The position numbers and the translations under genes are program-made. A model generated the notes under the pieces. It was not told where the DNA came from. It was given only the letters and a program-made list of their open reading frames with translations, and did not search any database. From Yersinia frederiksenii ATCC 33641 (GTDB lineage Bacteria; Pseudomonadota; Gammaproteobacteria; Enterobacterales; Enterobacteriaceae): a stretch of DNA of 64,000 bases. Location of the stretch: assembly GCF_000754805.1 (NCBI RefSeq), contig NZ_KN150731.1, positions 2,653,886 through 2,717,885 on the forward strand, in the 5' to 3' direction. Of this stretch, positions 1 through 11,218 are shown piece after piece; positions within the stretch are counted from its first letter, which is position 1, and every line of letters starts with the position of its first letter.

Positions 1-821
1 TGCTCTGCTTCAACCACCATCCAACCTTGATAGCCCCTTTCATCCAGCAATTTAAACACCGGCCGGAAGTCAATAACGCCATCACCGGGCACAGTGAACG
101 TCCCCTTTTTCACACCATCAAGAAAACTGAGTTTTTTGGTCTTAACTTCTGCGACAATCTCATCGCGCACATCTTTCAGATGGACATGATTAATACGCGG
201 TAAGTATTTCTCTAGAATGGCTAGCATGGCTTCCTGGCTACCCTCGGAGTAATAGGCATGCCCAGTATCAAATAGCAGGTAAACATCGTCATTAACCATA
301 CTCATATAACGATCAATTTCTTCGCTGGTTTGGATACCTGTTCCCATATGGTGATGTAAACATACCTGCATCCCTTTCGTGGCCGCGATTTTGGCTAACT
401 CATTATAGCCATCAGCAATACGCTGCCATTCAAGGTCAGTAAAGTAAGGTTTTTCTTCAAAGACCGCTTTTGGCGTCCCCTGAATACTTTTGCTTTGTTC
501 GGAACAACCAATCACTTTTGCACCCATAGCGTGGAGGAAATTCATATGATTAATAAATTCATCAATGGTTTTTGCACGCTGATCATCGGCAAAAAAAGTG
601 CTGAACCAAGCATTACAAATTTGCATACCACGCAGTTCAAGCATAGGTTTCAGTATGTTAGGATCTCGTGGATATTTACTACCAACTTCACTGCCGGTAA
701 ATCCAGCCAGTGCCATTTCACTGATACATTGTTGGAAGGTATTTTCTTTGCCTAAATCTGGCATATCGTCATTCGTCCAACCAATAGGAGCGATTGCCAA
801 CTTCACACGATCTTTATTCAT
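1..821 (-). CDS. iolE: Myo-inosose-2 dehydratase IolE (3' end outside window)
   Basis: IolE dehydrates scyllo-inosose (2-keto-myo-inositol) to the trihydroxycyclohexanedione that IolD hydrolyses. About 273 residues are visible, starting [18 protein letters not shown], and the C-terminus lies beyond base 1. The fold is a xylose-isomerase-like TIM barrel; likely metal-site segments are [26 protein letters not shown] and VVEAEQ near the cut end. The ATG at 821-819 has an AGAGG ribosome site just upstream. It is the last visible gene of the iolD-iolG-iolH-iolE series, 144 bases after iolH. Function rests on family similarity and a complete set of iol neighbours. Confidence 0.93.
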   Translation of the reverse strand, partial: MNKDRVKLAIAPIGWTNDDMPDLGKENTFQQCISEMALAGFTGSEVGSKYPRDPNILKPMLELRGMQICNAWFSTFFADDQRAKTIDEFINHMNFLHAMGAKVIGCSEQSKSIQGTPKAVFEEKPYFTDLEWQRIADGYNELAKIAATKGMQVCLHHHMGTGIQTSEEIDRYMSMVNDDVYLLFDTGHAYYSEGSQEAMLAILEKYLPRINHVHLKDVRDEIVAEVKTKKLSFLDGVKKGTFTVPGDGVIDFRPVFKLLDERGYQGWMVVEAE

Positions 822-965
822 AATAAACCTCTGCGATACATCTAATTTATACAGATGAATACAATTAAAAAGTGATTAATTGCCCGTCCTTTAATACAAG
901 AAATAGTCTTTATTTAAATAAAACTTATTTTAAATAGAGCTTAATACTCTGGTCATTATGCTGCG

Positions 966-1850
966 TTATTGATTCAGCAACTCACGTTCAATACGTTCAC
1001 GGGTCGCAACAGCCTGATGCACCATTTTTTCTGGATAACCAAAAAGAGAAGTCGTAATAATAGATTCGCCGCCGACTTTAAAAGTGCGATTGGCAAAATC
1101 CATATCGCGTAATGTTTGGAACAGTGCGGAGAAATCGACTTCTCCTTCACCAATACCCACATGTTGATGAATGACAGCATCGACCCCCGGCGGGTTCACG
1201 ATATATCGGCAGTGCTTAGTGTGATTCATCGTATCGGCAATCAATACGTGTGAAAGGTCATCGCCAGCATATTTCAACATTCCAGCCACATCTCCTTTGC
1301 CTTTATCGTAGAAAAAGGTATGGGGTACGCTATAAAGATATTTCACATTATCGCTGCGCAGTGATTTCACTAAATCTGCAGTTTCATTATTCTCTTCACA
1401 AAAATCCCATGGATGAGATTGAATCTCTACCCGAATCCCTTCCCGCTCAATAATTGGTAATAACTCTTCCATTGAGCGATACCACATCTCCTCACAAACC
1501 TCAGGTTCATTGGGATCGCCAGAAAGCTCGGTATTAATGACGGAAACGCCCATTTCGACTGCAATTTCAATCATTCTCTTCCAGTTGGTTACTGCTGCCT
1601 GTCGCCGTGCTTCCAGTGGCCCAGCCCAACGATATACCACGATGAAAGATGATATTTCGACCCCAGTTTCTTTTAGTGCTTTCTTATATTCAGCAACAAC
1701 TTCACGGCCCGCCTTAGGGTGTTTATAAAACGGATTAAGCTGCGGATGTGGTGACTGCTCAATATAGTCATATCCCCATTCCGCAACTTGGCGAACCATA
1801 TTAGTGATACCCAGGTCTTTAATGACATCAACATCAAATGCAATCTTCAT
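966..1850 (-). CDS. iolH: IolH-type sugar phosphate isomerase/epimerase
   Basis: 294 residues, about the size of Bacillus IolH, starting MKIAFDVDVIKDLGI. It is a xylose-isomerase-like TIM barrel; candidate metal-binding segments are INTELSGDP, IQSHPWDF, IADTMNH and the late KVGGES. The exact reaction of IolH is not well defined in the family; an isomerase or epimerase step on an inositol intermediate is the usual assignment. The start has GGGAG a few bases upstream. It lies 104 bases after iolG and before iolE on the same strand, so it is probably co-transcribed. Three barrels of this superfamily (IolE, IolH, IolI) occur in the cluster. Confidence 0.88.
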   Translation of the reverse strand: MKIAFDVDVIKDLGITNMVRQVAEWGYDYIEQSPHPQLNPFYKHPKAGREVVAEYKKALKETGVEISSFIVVYRWAGPLEARRQAAVTNWKRMIEIAVEMGVSVINTELSGDPNEPEVCEEMWYRSMEELLPIIEREGIRVEIQSHPWDFCEENNETADLVKSLRSDNVKYLYSVPHTFFYDKGKGDVAGMLKYAGDDLSHVLIADTMNHTKHCRYIVNPPGVDAVIHQHVGIGEGEVDFSALFQTLRDMDFANRTFKVGGESIITTSLFGYPEKMVHQAVATRERIERELLNQ

Positions 1851-1954
1851 AGCGCTCCCGGTTTTACGTGAGATGCGGGCCGACCCGATTGGCTACAAAA
1901 AAATAGGGCAATGCTACAGCTTGATAACTGGCTCACAGGAAGCACAGCCCAATG

Positions 1955-3034
<1,080 letters not shown>

Positions 3035-3050
3035 TCAACTGCAATGAGTG

Positions 3051-4991
3051 TTAGTAATCACGGGCTTTAGCGATATTTTGCTCTAACACCCGAACCACCG
3101 CGTCCGTCCTTTCACTTTCAGAAACCTGGGCAACCCCAACCCGCCACCAACTCAGGTATTTATGCACCATGGTTTTTGGTAGGACTTTTATGTCGATCAA
3201 GGTTGAAATCGTCTGCAAACGGGCATCTGCCAATGCATCGATAAGTTGTTGTTCAGTGGAAACACGGTATGTCTTACAACCATAGGCGGCGGCCAACATA
3301 GCAAAATCAACCGGGACAAAATCACCGTCTAATTGGCCGGTTTCTTGATTACGGAAACGAAATTCAGTGGCATAACTGTCCATGCCATGTTCCATCTGGA
3401 GATTATTAATGCAGCCATTGGTCATGTTATCGAACAATACGACATTAATTTTGCAGTGTTCCTGGATAGACGTGACCAACTCGGAGTGCAGCATCATAAA
3501 TGCGCCGTCACCAACCAATGAATAAACTTCGCGCTCAGGTTCAGCCAGTTTCACACCTAATGCAGCACTGACTTCATAACCCATGCATGAGTAACCATAC
3601 TCAACGTGGTAGCCATTACTCCCTTTGGTGCGCCACACCCGCTGCAAATCACCTGGTAAGCTGCCCGCAGCCGCAACAATGACCGCATCTTGAGGTAACT
3701 GATTATTAAGCACTCCTAGCACCTGGCTTTGCGTCAAGAAAGAGCCGGTTTTATTGATAAATTCAGCGAAGACTTGTTCACGATTTAAATGGTCATTAAT
3801 TTCAGGAGTGAAATCATCAGCATTGTATTCCACCTGATAGACTCGCTGAGTCTCCGCTAACTGCTCAGCACGCATCCGGGCAATTTCACCGCCCCAGCTG
3901 GCCTGATAGCCTGTATTGTCGAGTTGCTGATGTAATGCTGATAATGCTTCCCGTGCATCGGCCAATAATTGCAAACCATCCAGTTTACCTGCATCAAAAG
4001 CACTGACATTAATATTGAGGAATGAGACATCCGGGCTCTGGAATAGCCATTTAGATGATGTGGTAAAATCGGTATAACGTGTGCCGACGCCAATGACTAA
4101 GTCAGCCTGCTTTGCCAATGTGTTAGCTGCCAAACAACCGGTCTCGCCAATGCCGCCAAGATTCAATTCATGTTCGGAGCTGATAGTCCCTTTGCCAGCT
4201 TGTGTTTCTACCCACGGCAAACCAAAACGCTCAGCAAATCGTTGCAATGCCTGACCCGCTTGCGAATACTTTACCCCACCGCCACACACTAGAATCGGTC
4301 TACGCTTTGAAGTAAGCAAAGCAATGGCATCCGCCAGCATTACGGTACTGGCAGGCCGCCGATCAAGGCGATGAACTCGTTTTTGGAAGAAGTAATCAGG
4401 ATAATCATAAGCTTCAGCCTGGACATCTTGTGGTAAACAAAGTGTCACTGCACCAGTCTCTGCAGGATCGGTCAGTACTCGCATCGCATTAATGCACGCA
4501 CTCATCAGTTGTTCCGGCCGAGTAATACGATCCCAATATTTACTGACTGGTTTGAATGCATCATTGGTACTAATACTCAGGTCGTGAGACTGTTCAATTT
4601 GCTGTAATACTGGATCCGGTTGGCGTGATGCAAACACATCGCCAGGAAGGAGCAGTAGCGGAATGCGGTTGGCCGTTGCGGTTGCTGCGGCAGTAATCAT
4701 GTTGGCACTGCCTGGCCCAACAGATGATGTACAAGCATAAATTTGCTGACGCAGTTTTTGTTTAGCAAAGGCGGTGGCCGCATGAGCCATTCCTTGTTCA
4801 TTTCGCCCCTGATGAACCACTAACTCACCACAATCTTGTTCCAATGCCTGCCCGACACCCAACACATTACCATGGCCAAAAATAGCAAAAATCCCTTTGA
4901 TAAATTTGATTTCCTGACCATCAACTTGCAGGTACTGATTGTCCAAAAACCGGACTAAAGCCTGTGCCGTGGTTAGCCGAATCTTATTCAT
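3051..4991 (-). CDS. iolD: 3D-(3,5/4)-trihydroxycyclohexane-1,2-dione hydrolase IolD
   Basis: Thiamin-diphosphate enzyme that hydrolytically opens the inositol ring to give 5-deoxy-glucuronate. 646 residues, normal for the family. Seen: catalytic-type Glu65 in GRNEQGMAH, a central domain at about 215-350, and the ThDP/Mg motif [11 protein letters not shown] (494 on) followed by DNMTNGCIN (521 on). AAGGATGG precedes the ATG. It is the first gene of the minus-strand unit, divergent from iolC across a 559-base control region. Confidence 0.96.
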   Translation of the reverse strand: MNKIRLTTAQALVRFLDNQYLQVDGQEIKFIKGIFAIFGHGNVLGVGQALEQDCGELVVHQGRNEQGMAHAATAFAKQKLRQQIYACTSSVGPGSANMITAAATATANRIPLLLLPGDVFASRQPDPVLQQIEQSHDLSISTNDAFKPVSKYWDRITRPEQLMSACINAMRVLTDPAETGAVTLCLPQDVQAEAYDYPDYFFQKRVHRLDRRPASTVMLADAIALLTSKRRPILVCGGGVKYSQAGQALQRFAERFGLPWVETQAGKGTISSEHELNLGGIGETGCLAANTLAKQADLVIGVGTRYTDFTTSSKWLFQSPDVSFLNINVSAFDAGKLDGLQLLADAREALSALHQQLDNTGYQASWGGEIARMRAEQLAETQRVYQVEYNADDFTPEINDHLNREQVFAEFINKTGSFLTQSQVLGVLNNQLPQDAVIVAAAGSLPGDLQRVWRTKGSNGYHVEYGYSCMGYEVSAALGVKLAEPEREVYSLVGDGAFMMLHSELVTSIQEHCKINVVLFDNMTNGCINNLQMEHGMDSYATEFRFRNQETGQLDGDFVPVDFAMLAAAYGCKTYRVSTEQQLIDALADARLQTISTLIDIKVLPKTMVHKYLSWWRVGVAQVSESERTDAVVRVLEQNIAKARDY

Positions 4992-5550
4992 TTATCCATC
5001 CTTTGCTTGGTTTGTGTGACACCATGGTGACTGAGATACTTTCAGCCCTGAGGATACGTTTGCCGGAGCGAAGAGGCAGGCTTGATAGCTTCTGCGATGC
5101 TGACGACCGTTAGGTGAAACATAGCTGGGATTATAAACAAATATTTTTTTCATAAAATGACATTACAGAAGAAACATTTCATTTTGCGATGAAGATCAAA
5201 TAATCCAGGAAAACACTGAAACGATAAAAGCCTTATAAAAGGTTCTGAAGCAACATCAATTCCATCCGACGATATATATGCTTAGTCCATTGATATAATT
5301 ATATTATATTTTCTTTACCTATCGACTATATCTTCCTAAAAAAGCTATCAATAATTGGCTTAATTTATTGGCGTAAGTCCTATTTTAATGCGTGATATAA
5401 GGCTTTTATCTATGTCACATAATAGGGTAATAAATTTCATTTAACCTTGAAGTTGAAATTTTTATTCCTCATACTGATTTCAGAAAGGTTATTGTAGGTA
5501 CAATTCATCGGTCATTGTCGGGATTCGAATTAATACAGAAGGAAATGGGG
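4992..5550. promoter_or_regulatory. Divergent iolD / iolC control region
   Basis: This 559-base AT-rich gap between the divergent iolD and iolC starts contains no credible gene. It must hold the promoters of both units. It contains GAAA-CA-TTTC at 5171-5180 and a longer inverted repeat at 5432-5461. TTTC/GAAA elements also occur upstream of iolR and iolT, which is what shared control by the RpiR-type IolR would look like. The promoters themselves I could not fix with confidence. Confidence 0.55.
5432..5461. promoter_or_regulatory. Inverted repeat upstream of iolC, candidate IolR operator
   Basis: Perfect 8-base arms AAATTTCA (5432-5439) and TGAAATTT (5454-5461) are separated by 14 bases. The repeat lies about 90 bases upstream of the preferred iolC start. 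The same TGAAATTT octamer recurs upstream of iolR at 7683-7690. Operator function is inferred from symmetry, recurrence and position. Confidence 0.4.
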
Positions 5551-7470
5551 ATGGGTACACAACACAAAGTGCTGGATGTCATATGTATCGGGCGAATTGC
5601 CGTTGATTTTTATGGGCAACAGATTGGGTCCCGGCTGGAAGATACCAGCACATTTGCCAAATATTTGGGCGGGTCATCAGGTAATGTTGCCTATGGAACA
5701 GCAATCCAAGGCTTGAAATCAGGGATGCTGGCACGTGTCGGTGATGAACATATGGGCCGTTTCCTACGCGAGGAATTACAACGTGTTGGGGCCGATACCC
5801 GTTTTCTTATTACAGATAAACAGCGCCTAACCGCTCTGGTTATTCTGGGTATTAAGGATCAAGAGACGTTTCCACTGATCTTCTACCGTGAAAACTGCGC
5901 AGATATGGCACTTACGCCAGATGATATTGATGAGTCTTATATTGCTTCATCACGCGCGCTGGCTATCACTGGTACACATCTTTCTCATCCCAATACGCGT
6001 GCCGCAGTGCTAAAAGCATTGGAATATGCTCATAAGCATGGCCTGCGAACAGCGCTGGACATTGATTATCGCCCAGTCTTATGGGGCTTAACTTCTCTAG
6101 GTGACGGTGAAACACGTTTCATTGAATCAGAAAAAGTGACTCAGGAATTGCAGGAAGTTCTGCATCATTTCAATTTGATTGTCGGTACCGAAGAAGAGTT
6201 CCATATTGCCGGTGGCAGTACTGATACACTGACCGCTTTGCAAAATGTACGCAAAGCAACAGCGGCGACACTGGTCTGTAAGCGCGGAGCACAAGGTTGC
6301 TCAGTATTCGAAGGGGAAATTCCTAACAGTTGGGAGCGAGTCAAACTACATTCCGGTGTTCGTGTTGAAGTTCTCAATGTACTGGGTGCAGGTGATGCAT
6401 TCATGTCTGGTTTGCTGCGCGGTTACCTTAATGATGAAGGCTGGGAACAAGCTTGTCGTTATGCCAATGCTTGTGGCGCACTAGTTGTTTCACGTCATGG
6501 CTGCGCACCGGCCATGCCAACCAAAATTGAATTAGATGACTATCTCAGCCGTGAACATGCTGTTCTACGCCCTGATCGTGATGCTCATCTTAACCATTTA
6601 CACCGAGTGACCACACGTAAACAGCAGTGGCCGGAGCTTTGTGTATTTGCTTTTGATCACCGAAAACAACTCGCTGAAATGGCCCGTGATGCGGGAGTTA
6701 GTGAAGAGCGGCTCCCCAAGCTCAAGACATTGTTACTGCAAGCAGCACAACAGGCAGCCCAAGAGTCTGGGCTAGAACATAAAAGTGGCATTCTGGCCGA
6801 TACAACATACGGCCAGGAAGCCCTCAATGCCATTACTGGTCAAGGGTGGTGGATAGGCCGGCCAATTGAACTGCCAAGCTCAAGACCATTACGGCTCGAA
6901 CATGGCAATATTGGGTCTCAGCTTATCGATTGGCCGCTAGAACACGTTGTAAAGTGTCTGGTTTTTTATCATCCCAAAGACAGCGCTGAGTTACGTCAAC
7001 AGCAAGATGAGCTAATTCTTGATGTTTACCATGGATGCTGTAAATCAGGGCATGAATTGCTGTTAGAAGTGATTTTACCTGAAGACAATAAAGATAAAGA
7101 TGAACGTTATTATATTGAAACCATGTCACATTTCTATCAGTTAGGTATTCAACCAGATTGGTGGAAGCTGCCACCACTTAGTGCTGAAAACTGGCAACAG
7201 GTTGGTAAGCTGATTGAAACTCAAGATCCTTATTGTCGAGGTGTATTAATTCTGGGGTTGGATTCTCCTGAAGCCATATTAAAAGCGGGTTTTGCTGCAG
7301 CAGCACAAGCACCTTGGGTGAAAGGTTTTGCTGTCGGTCGAACCATCTTCGGCCAGGCATCACGCCATTGGCTACAAGGTGAGTTAAATGATGCCGAGCT
7401 CATCTCACAAGTGAAACAAAATTATCAAACCCTGATAGGTTATTGGCGGGATTGCCGTCCGGTAGCCTAA
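5551..7470 (+). CDS. iolC: Bifunctional 5-dehydro-2-deoxygluconokinase with C-terminal aldolase-type domain (IolC fusion)
   Basis: The N-terminal half (to about residue 325) is a PfkB-family kinase phosphorylating 5-dehydro-2-deoxygluconate; GGSSGNVAYG and the anion-hole motif GAGDAF (279-284, catalytic Asp282) are visible. The C-terminal half, from about residue 350 with WPELCVFAFDHRKQL, is the DUF2090/IolC_C domain assigned to aldol cleavage of the phosphorylated product. No separate iolJ aldolase is in the cluster, which supports the fusion supplying that step. An upstream in-frame ATG at 5515 exists, but AGAAGGA at 5537-5543 is well spaced only for the ATG at 5551, giving 639 residues. 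Confidence 0.93.
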   Translation: MGTQHKVLDVICIGRIAVDFYGQQIGSRLEDTSTFAKYLGGSSGNVAYGTAIQGLKSGMLARVGDEHMGRFLREELQRVGADTRFLITDKQRLTALVILGIKDQETFPLIFYRENCADMALTPDDIDESYIASSRALAITGTHLSHPNTRAAVLKALEYAHKHGLRTALDIDYRPVLWGLTSLGDGETRFIESEKVTQELQEVLHHFNLIVGTEEEFHIAGGSTDTLTALQNVRKATAATLVCKRGAQGCSVFEGEIPNSWERVKLHSGVRVEVLNVLGAGDAFMSGLLRGYLNDEGWEQACRYANACGALVVSRHGCAPAMPTKIELDDYLSREHAVLRPDRDAHLNHLHRVTTRKQQWPELCVFAFDHRKQLAEMARDAGVSEERLPKLKTLLLQAAQQAAQESGLEHKSGILADTTYGQEALNAITGQGWWIGRPIELPSSRPLRLEHGNIGSQLIDWPLEHVVKCLVFYHPKDSAELRQQQDELILDVYHGCCKSGHELLLEVILPEDNKDKDERYYIETMSHFYQLGIQPDWWKLPPLSAENWQQVGKLIETQDPYCRGVLILGLDSPEAILKAGFAAAAQAPWVKGFAVGRTIFGQASRHWLQGELNDAELISQVKQNYQTLIGYWRDCRPVA

Positions 7471-7881
7471 CGATAAAACAGTTTCAATGGCGCGGGTGTG
7501 GGAACATATCAGTGCCATTGTGCTGCCATCTGCGCTGTTTATTCCCCATTAGCCTGAAAAAATCCTGATTTTTGTCAAACATAATAAAGTAATATCTTTA
7601 GGTTACAGGTATTTCCTTTAATATGCCTTGGTCGACTGATTGAAGTTTCAATGAAATAAAAACAAATACCAATATCAGTAAATGAAATTTTCCAACCACC
7701 TGTTAGAATACTTGATAGACATACCCAAAGAACTTGGTGTTGCCGATCAGCAACAAATGAACTCATTCCGATAAGCATACTCAAGTAAGTAAGCCGGGGT
7801 GTGGAAATGTAGCCGACGCTGTTGTGACTTCAAGTACGAACGGGATAATCCTGAATTTTCCTCTGCCGTGGGCCCGAATGG
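7471..7881. promoter_or_regulatory. iolC-iolR intergenic region with TTTCA/TGAAA elements
   Basis: 411 bases without a gene. The first half has the short symmetric element TTTCA-A-TGAAA (7646-7656) and the octamer TGAAATTT (7683-7690), both resembling the inverted repeat in front of iolC, consistent with IolR autoregulation. The second half is an ERIC-like repeat (7720-7847). No strong terminator follows iolC, so some read-through into iolR is possible. Confidence 0.45.
7720..7847. repeat. Degenerate ERIC-like palindromic element before iolR
   Basis: About 128 bases running from ATACCCAAAG at the left to CGGGATA at the right, the length and terminal layout of an enterobacterial ERIC. The centre retains AGTAAGTAAGCCGGGGTG, which resembles the conserved ERIC core segment AGTAAGTGACTGGGGTG. 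It ends 34 bases before the iolR start, so it would lie in the iolR leader or promoter. The assignment is by recalled consensus and has several mismatches. Confidence 0.6.
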
Positions 7882-8715
7882 ATGAATAACCCGACTCAAC
7901 TTTCATTGTTACAAGACCAAATTCGTCATCGCTATGAGACGTTAAGCAAACGCTTAAAACAAGTTGCTCGTTATATATTGGATAACAGTAATAGCATTGC
8001 ATTTGATACGGTTGCTTCCATTGCGGCTCAAGCCAGTGTGCCACCGTCAACCTTAATTCGGTTTGCAAATGCCTTTGGTTTCAGTGGGTTTAATGAAATG
8101 AAACAGGTATTCCGTCAACATTTGATGGAAGAAACCGTCAACTATACTGAACGAGCGCGGTTGTTCCGCCAAACCTCGACCGATGGCAACACAGCCCCAG
8201 AGAAACCGGCTGAAATATTGAATGTATTTACCATGGTGAATGCACAAGCCTTGCAACAGCTAGCTGTGCAAACCAGTGCCGAGCAATTGGACAGAGCTGT
8301 TGAGTTATTGAACAACGCAGAGAATATCTATGTGATTGGTCTGCGCCGCTCTTTCAGTGTGGCTTCCTACCTGACTTATGCATTACGTCATCTGGAACGT
8401 CGCGCTTTTCTGATTGATGGGCTGGGAGGAATGTTTGCGGAACAATTGAGTATGGTGAAGCCCAAAGATGTGGTTATTGCCATCAGTTACTCTCCTTATG
8501 CGCAAGAAGCTTTAGAGCTGGTGGAGTTAGGGGCGAAAAGTGGAGCTCAGCAGATTGCGATTACGGATAGCCAGGTCAGCCCATTGGCAGCGTTCAGCGA
8601 TGTGTGTTTTGTGGTGCGGGAAGCTCAGGTTGATGGATTCCGTTCACAGGTTGCTTCCATGTGTCTGGCACAAACTCTTGCCGTCTCTTTAGCATTGAAT
8701 AATGCAAAAGAATAA
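7882..8715 (+). CDS. iolR: RpiR/MurR-family transcriptional regulator IolR
   Basis: 277 residues. The N-terminal helix-turn-helix (about 15-90) includes VASIAAQASVPPSTLIRFANAFGFSGFNEM without a break in the usual RpiR pattern. A SIS sugar-phosphate-binding domain (about 125-265) includes IYVIGLRRSFSVASYL and VVIAISYSPYAQEALEL. In other bacteria the RpiR-type IolR represses iol genes until a pathway intermediate binds. Here it sits inside the iol cluster between iolC and the opposing iolB. No clear ribosome site precedes the ATG, and an ERIC-like repeat occupies the leader. Confidence 0.9.
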   Translation: MNNPTQLSLLQDQIRHRYETLSKRLKQVARYILDNSNSIAFDTVASIAAQASVPPSTLIRFANAFGFSGFNEMKQVFRQHLMEETVNYTERARLFRQTSTDGNTAPEKPAEILNVFTMVNAQALQQLAVQTSAEQLDRAVELLNNAENIYVIGLRRSFSVASYLTYALRHLERRAFLIDGLGGMFAEQLSMVKPKDVVIAISYSPYAQEALELVELGAKSGAQQIAITDSQVSPLAAFSDVCFVVREAQVDGFRSQVASMCLAQTLAVSLALNNAKE

Positions 8716-8756
8716 AGCTTCAGAGAAGGCTTGCTAGCACCAGCCTTAACGATCTA

Positions 8757-8788
8757 TTCAATGGGTAGGATTCAACCTACCCATTGAA
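8757..8788. terminator. Hairpin between convergent iolR and iolB
   Basis: Perfect 13-base arms TTCAATGGGTAGG and CCTACCCATTGAA with a 6-base loop, 42 bases after the iolR stop and 40 bases from the iolB stop. There is no long T-run on either side. Its strength and position between convergent genes suggest a bidirectional terminator. Confidence 0.6.
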
Positions 8789-8827
8789 CTCATAATCTAG
8801 TCATTACACTGAAAAAGTGACTGACTC

Positions 8828-9658
8828 TTACTTTTTATCGAGCGCTACTGGATATTGATCACTGTTGATCCATGCATGATCTTTTTCCCAAGTAAACTTC
8901 CATAACCGTACTGGCCCCGCCATGACATTTAAGTAATAGCTGTCATAACCTGCCAATGTTGCCACTGGATGGTAGCCCTTAGGGACCTTCACCACATCAC
9001 GGTTATAGACCGGCATGCATTCATCCAGTGAACGATCGTCGGTATAGACTCGCTGCATACAAAAACCTTGATCTGGCTTCAGCCGGTGATAATAGGTTTC
9101 CTCCAGATAAGTTTCGTCTGTCGCATTTTCCTGATCATGTTTGTGACTTGGGTATGAACTGGTATTCCCCTCATCGGTATAAACTTCGACTACCAGCAAA
9201 CTGTCCGCAGGTTCATTATCAGGCAAAATATTATGCACTAACCGCTGGTTACGCCCCTTACCCCGCCTCTCAACCCCCACATCTGCCGGAGTGATAAGGC
9301 GGGAAGGTAAATGACCATGACCAGGAGCGCGACAGACGGCCAGTTCTAAATCAGTCTCTGCCACAATTTTGACATGATCATGATGTGGGACATAAACAGA
9401 ATAAGGCGGTGTCCGTTCAAACGGACTCATACGTTTGCCAATATGAGGATATTCCGCACGTTGTGTTGAAACTGAAGCAATACCAGCGACTAATACCAGA
9501 CAGAGTTCATTATCGGCACTCTCCAGATCCAAGGCTTTTCCCGCTGCAAGGTGATAGACATCAAACCCAACAAAACGCCAGCCCGCATTCTCTGGTGAAA
9601 TATGCTGAATACGCCCATCTGCATCCGGAGACTGACATTTGGCAAGCAGTGAAGACAT
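8828..9658 (-). CDS. iolB: 5-deoxy-glucuronate isomerase IolB
   Basis: Converts 5-deoxy-glucuronate from the IolD reaction to 5-dehydro-2-deoxygluconate, the IolC kinase substrate. 276 residues, usual for IolB, with a bicupin-like fold; typical segments are YVPHHDHVKIVAETDLELAV split around residue 110, a metal-site-like YPSHKHDQ, and YHPVATLAGYDSYYLNVMAG near the C-terminus. AGGAGA precedes the ATG. It shares its strand with iolA, 54 bases upstream in transcription, so iolA-iolB is probably one unit. Confidence 0.95.
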   Translation of the reverse strand: MSSLLAKCQSPDADGRIQHISPENAGWRFVGFDVYHLAAGKALDLESADNELCLVLVAGIASVSTQRAEYPHIGKRMSPFERTPPYSVYVPHHDHVKIVAETDLELAVCRAPGHGHLPSRLITPADVGVERRGKGRNQRLVHNILPDNEPADSLLVVEVYTDEGNTSSYPSHKHDQENATDETYLEETYYHRLKPDQGFCMQRVYTDDRSLDECMPVYNRDVVKVPKGYHPVATLAGYDSYYLNVMAGPVRLWKFTWEKDHAWINSDQYPVALDKK

Positions 9659-9712
9659 GATGGCTCTCCTGTTAACAACATGAAATTACACTAGCTAACA
9701 CCGCCAGCAGCA

Positions 9713-11218
9713 TTAGCCCAATGTTGGCATACTGTATTCTGAAACTGTCTGCTGACCCGTTGGCCAGCGGGCGGTTGTTGTTTTCATCCGCGTATAAAAA
9801 CGCACACCGTCCGTACCATGAACATTCAATGCCCCGAATACAGAGCGCTTCCAACCACCAAAGCTATGAAATGCCATAGGGACCGGAACTGGCACATTGA
9901 CACCGACCATTCCAGCCTGAACCTCGTGCACAAACTGCCGAGCAAAGTGACCGCTACTCGTGAAAATAGCGCTCCCATTACCAAACTCATGGCTATTCAC
10001 GGTATTAATTGCTGTTTGATAATCCGGGACTCTAACAATTCCTAGCACTGGCCCAAAGATCTCTTCCCGATAAATTTTCATATCCGGGGTGACATGGTCA
10101 AACAGAGTACCGCCTACATAATATCCATGCTCATAGCCAGTAACCTTATAATTGCGGCCATCTGTGATTAACGTCGCACCTTCTTTAACACCTTGATCAA
10201 TATACCCAAGGACTTTTTCCTGATGAGCTGCTGAAATTAATGGCCCCATTTCATTTTCTTCCCCACCTTCCTGCAAGCCAGGGCCAACGCGTAAGCGAGC
10301 AATAAGTGGTTTTAGCTTTTCAATGAGCTTATCAGCCGTGCTATCGCCAACAACAACGGCAATAGGCAGCGCCATGCAACGTTCACCTGCAGACCCAAAT
10401 GCACCGCCCATCAATGCATTTACTGTCGCATCAAGATCGGCATCAGGCATAATAATTGCCTGATTTTTTGCCGCGCCGAAGGCTTGAACTCGCTTACCAT
10501 GAGCACTGGCTGTGGTATAGATATGTTCGGCCACAGTAGAGGAACCAACAAAACTTACCGCCTGAATTCGTGGGTCAGTGCAAAGTTGAGCAGCACTTTC
10601 ATTTGAGCAATGAATAACATTGAATACACCATCAGGCAGCCCAGCTTCAGTCAGCAATTCGGCCAAGCGCACCGAAGCAGAAGGGTCCAGTGCTGGCGGC
10701 TTCAGGATAAAGGTGTTGCCGCAAGTTAATGCTACCGGGAACATCCACATTGGTACCATGGCGGGGAAGTTAAACGGGGTTATGCCAGCAACGACGCCCA
10801 AGGGTTGCATCATTGAGAAGCTATCGACACCGGTACCGACATCGGCGGAATATTCACCTTTCAACAAGTGTGGGATACCACAAGCGAACTCGACAACCTC
10901 CAGACCACGAGTGATTTCACCCAATGCATCGGAATAAACTTTACCGTGCTCACGAACAATTAACTCTGCCAACTCATCCCGGTGCTGTTCAATCAGTGCT
11001 TTGAAATTGAACATAATACGGGCACGGCGCAGAGGGGTAGTACGTGACCAGTCGGCAAATGCCTCATGTGCTACGCCGATAGCCTGATGCACTTCTTCAG
11101 CAGTACTTTGCGTAACCTGGCCTTCAACTTTACCGGTGGCTGGATTATGAATATCGGCAGTCTGATGGCTGGAACTCAGACAATTCTTCCCGCCAATAAA
11201 GTTACTCACAATTTTCAT
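9713..11218 (-). CDS. iolA: Methylmalonate-semialdehyde dehydrogenase (acylating) IolA/MmsA
   Basis: CoA-acylating aldehyde dehydrogenase that oxidises malonate semialdehyde from the aldolase step to acetyl-CoA and CO2. 501 residues. Seen: cofactor-region PFNFPAMVPMWM (about 148-159), the FVGSS glycine motif (223-227) and the nucleophile Cys281 in GSAGERCMAL. GAGGG precedes the ATG. It is transcribed away from iolT across a 585-base gap and followed by iolB. Confidence 0.95.
   Translation of the reverse strand: MKIVSNFIGGKNCLSSSHQTADIHNPATGKVEGQVTQSTAEEVHQAIGVAHEAFADWSRTTPLRRARIMFNFKALIEQHRDELAELIVREHGKVYSDALGEITRGLEVVEFACGIPHLLKGEYSADVGTGVDSFSMMQPLGVVAGITPFNFPAMVPMWMFPVALTCGNTFILKPPALDPSASVRLAELLTEAGLPDGVFNVIHCSNESAAQLCTDPRIQAVSFVGSSTVAEHIYTTASAHGKRVQAFGAAKNQAIIMPDADLDATVNALMGGAFGSAGERCMALPIAVVVGDSTADKLIEKLKPLIARLRVGPGLQEGGEENEMGPLISAAHQEKVLGYIDQGVKEGATLITDGRNYKVTGYEHGYYVGGTLFDHVTPDMKIYREEIFGPVLGIVRVPDYQTAINTVNSHEFGNGSAIFTSSGHFARQFVHEVQAGMVGVNVPVPVPMAFHSFGGWKRSVFGALNVHGTDGVRFYTRMKTTTARWPTGQQTVSEYSMPTLG

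Noticed and set aside
5515-5550. Earlier iolC start at 5515
   Set aside because: The ribosome site AGAAGGA lies inside this extension and is well placed for the ATG at 5551.
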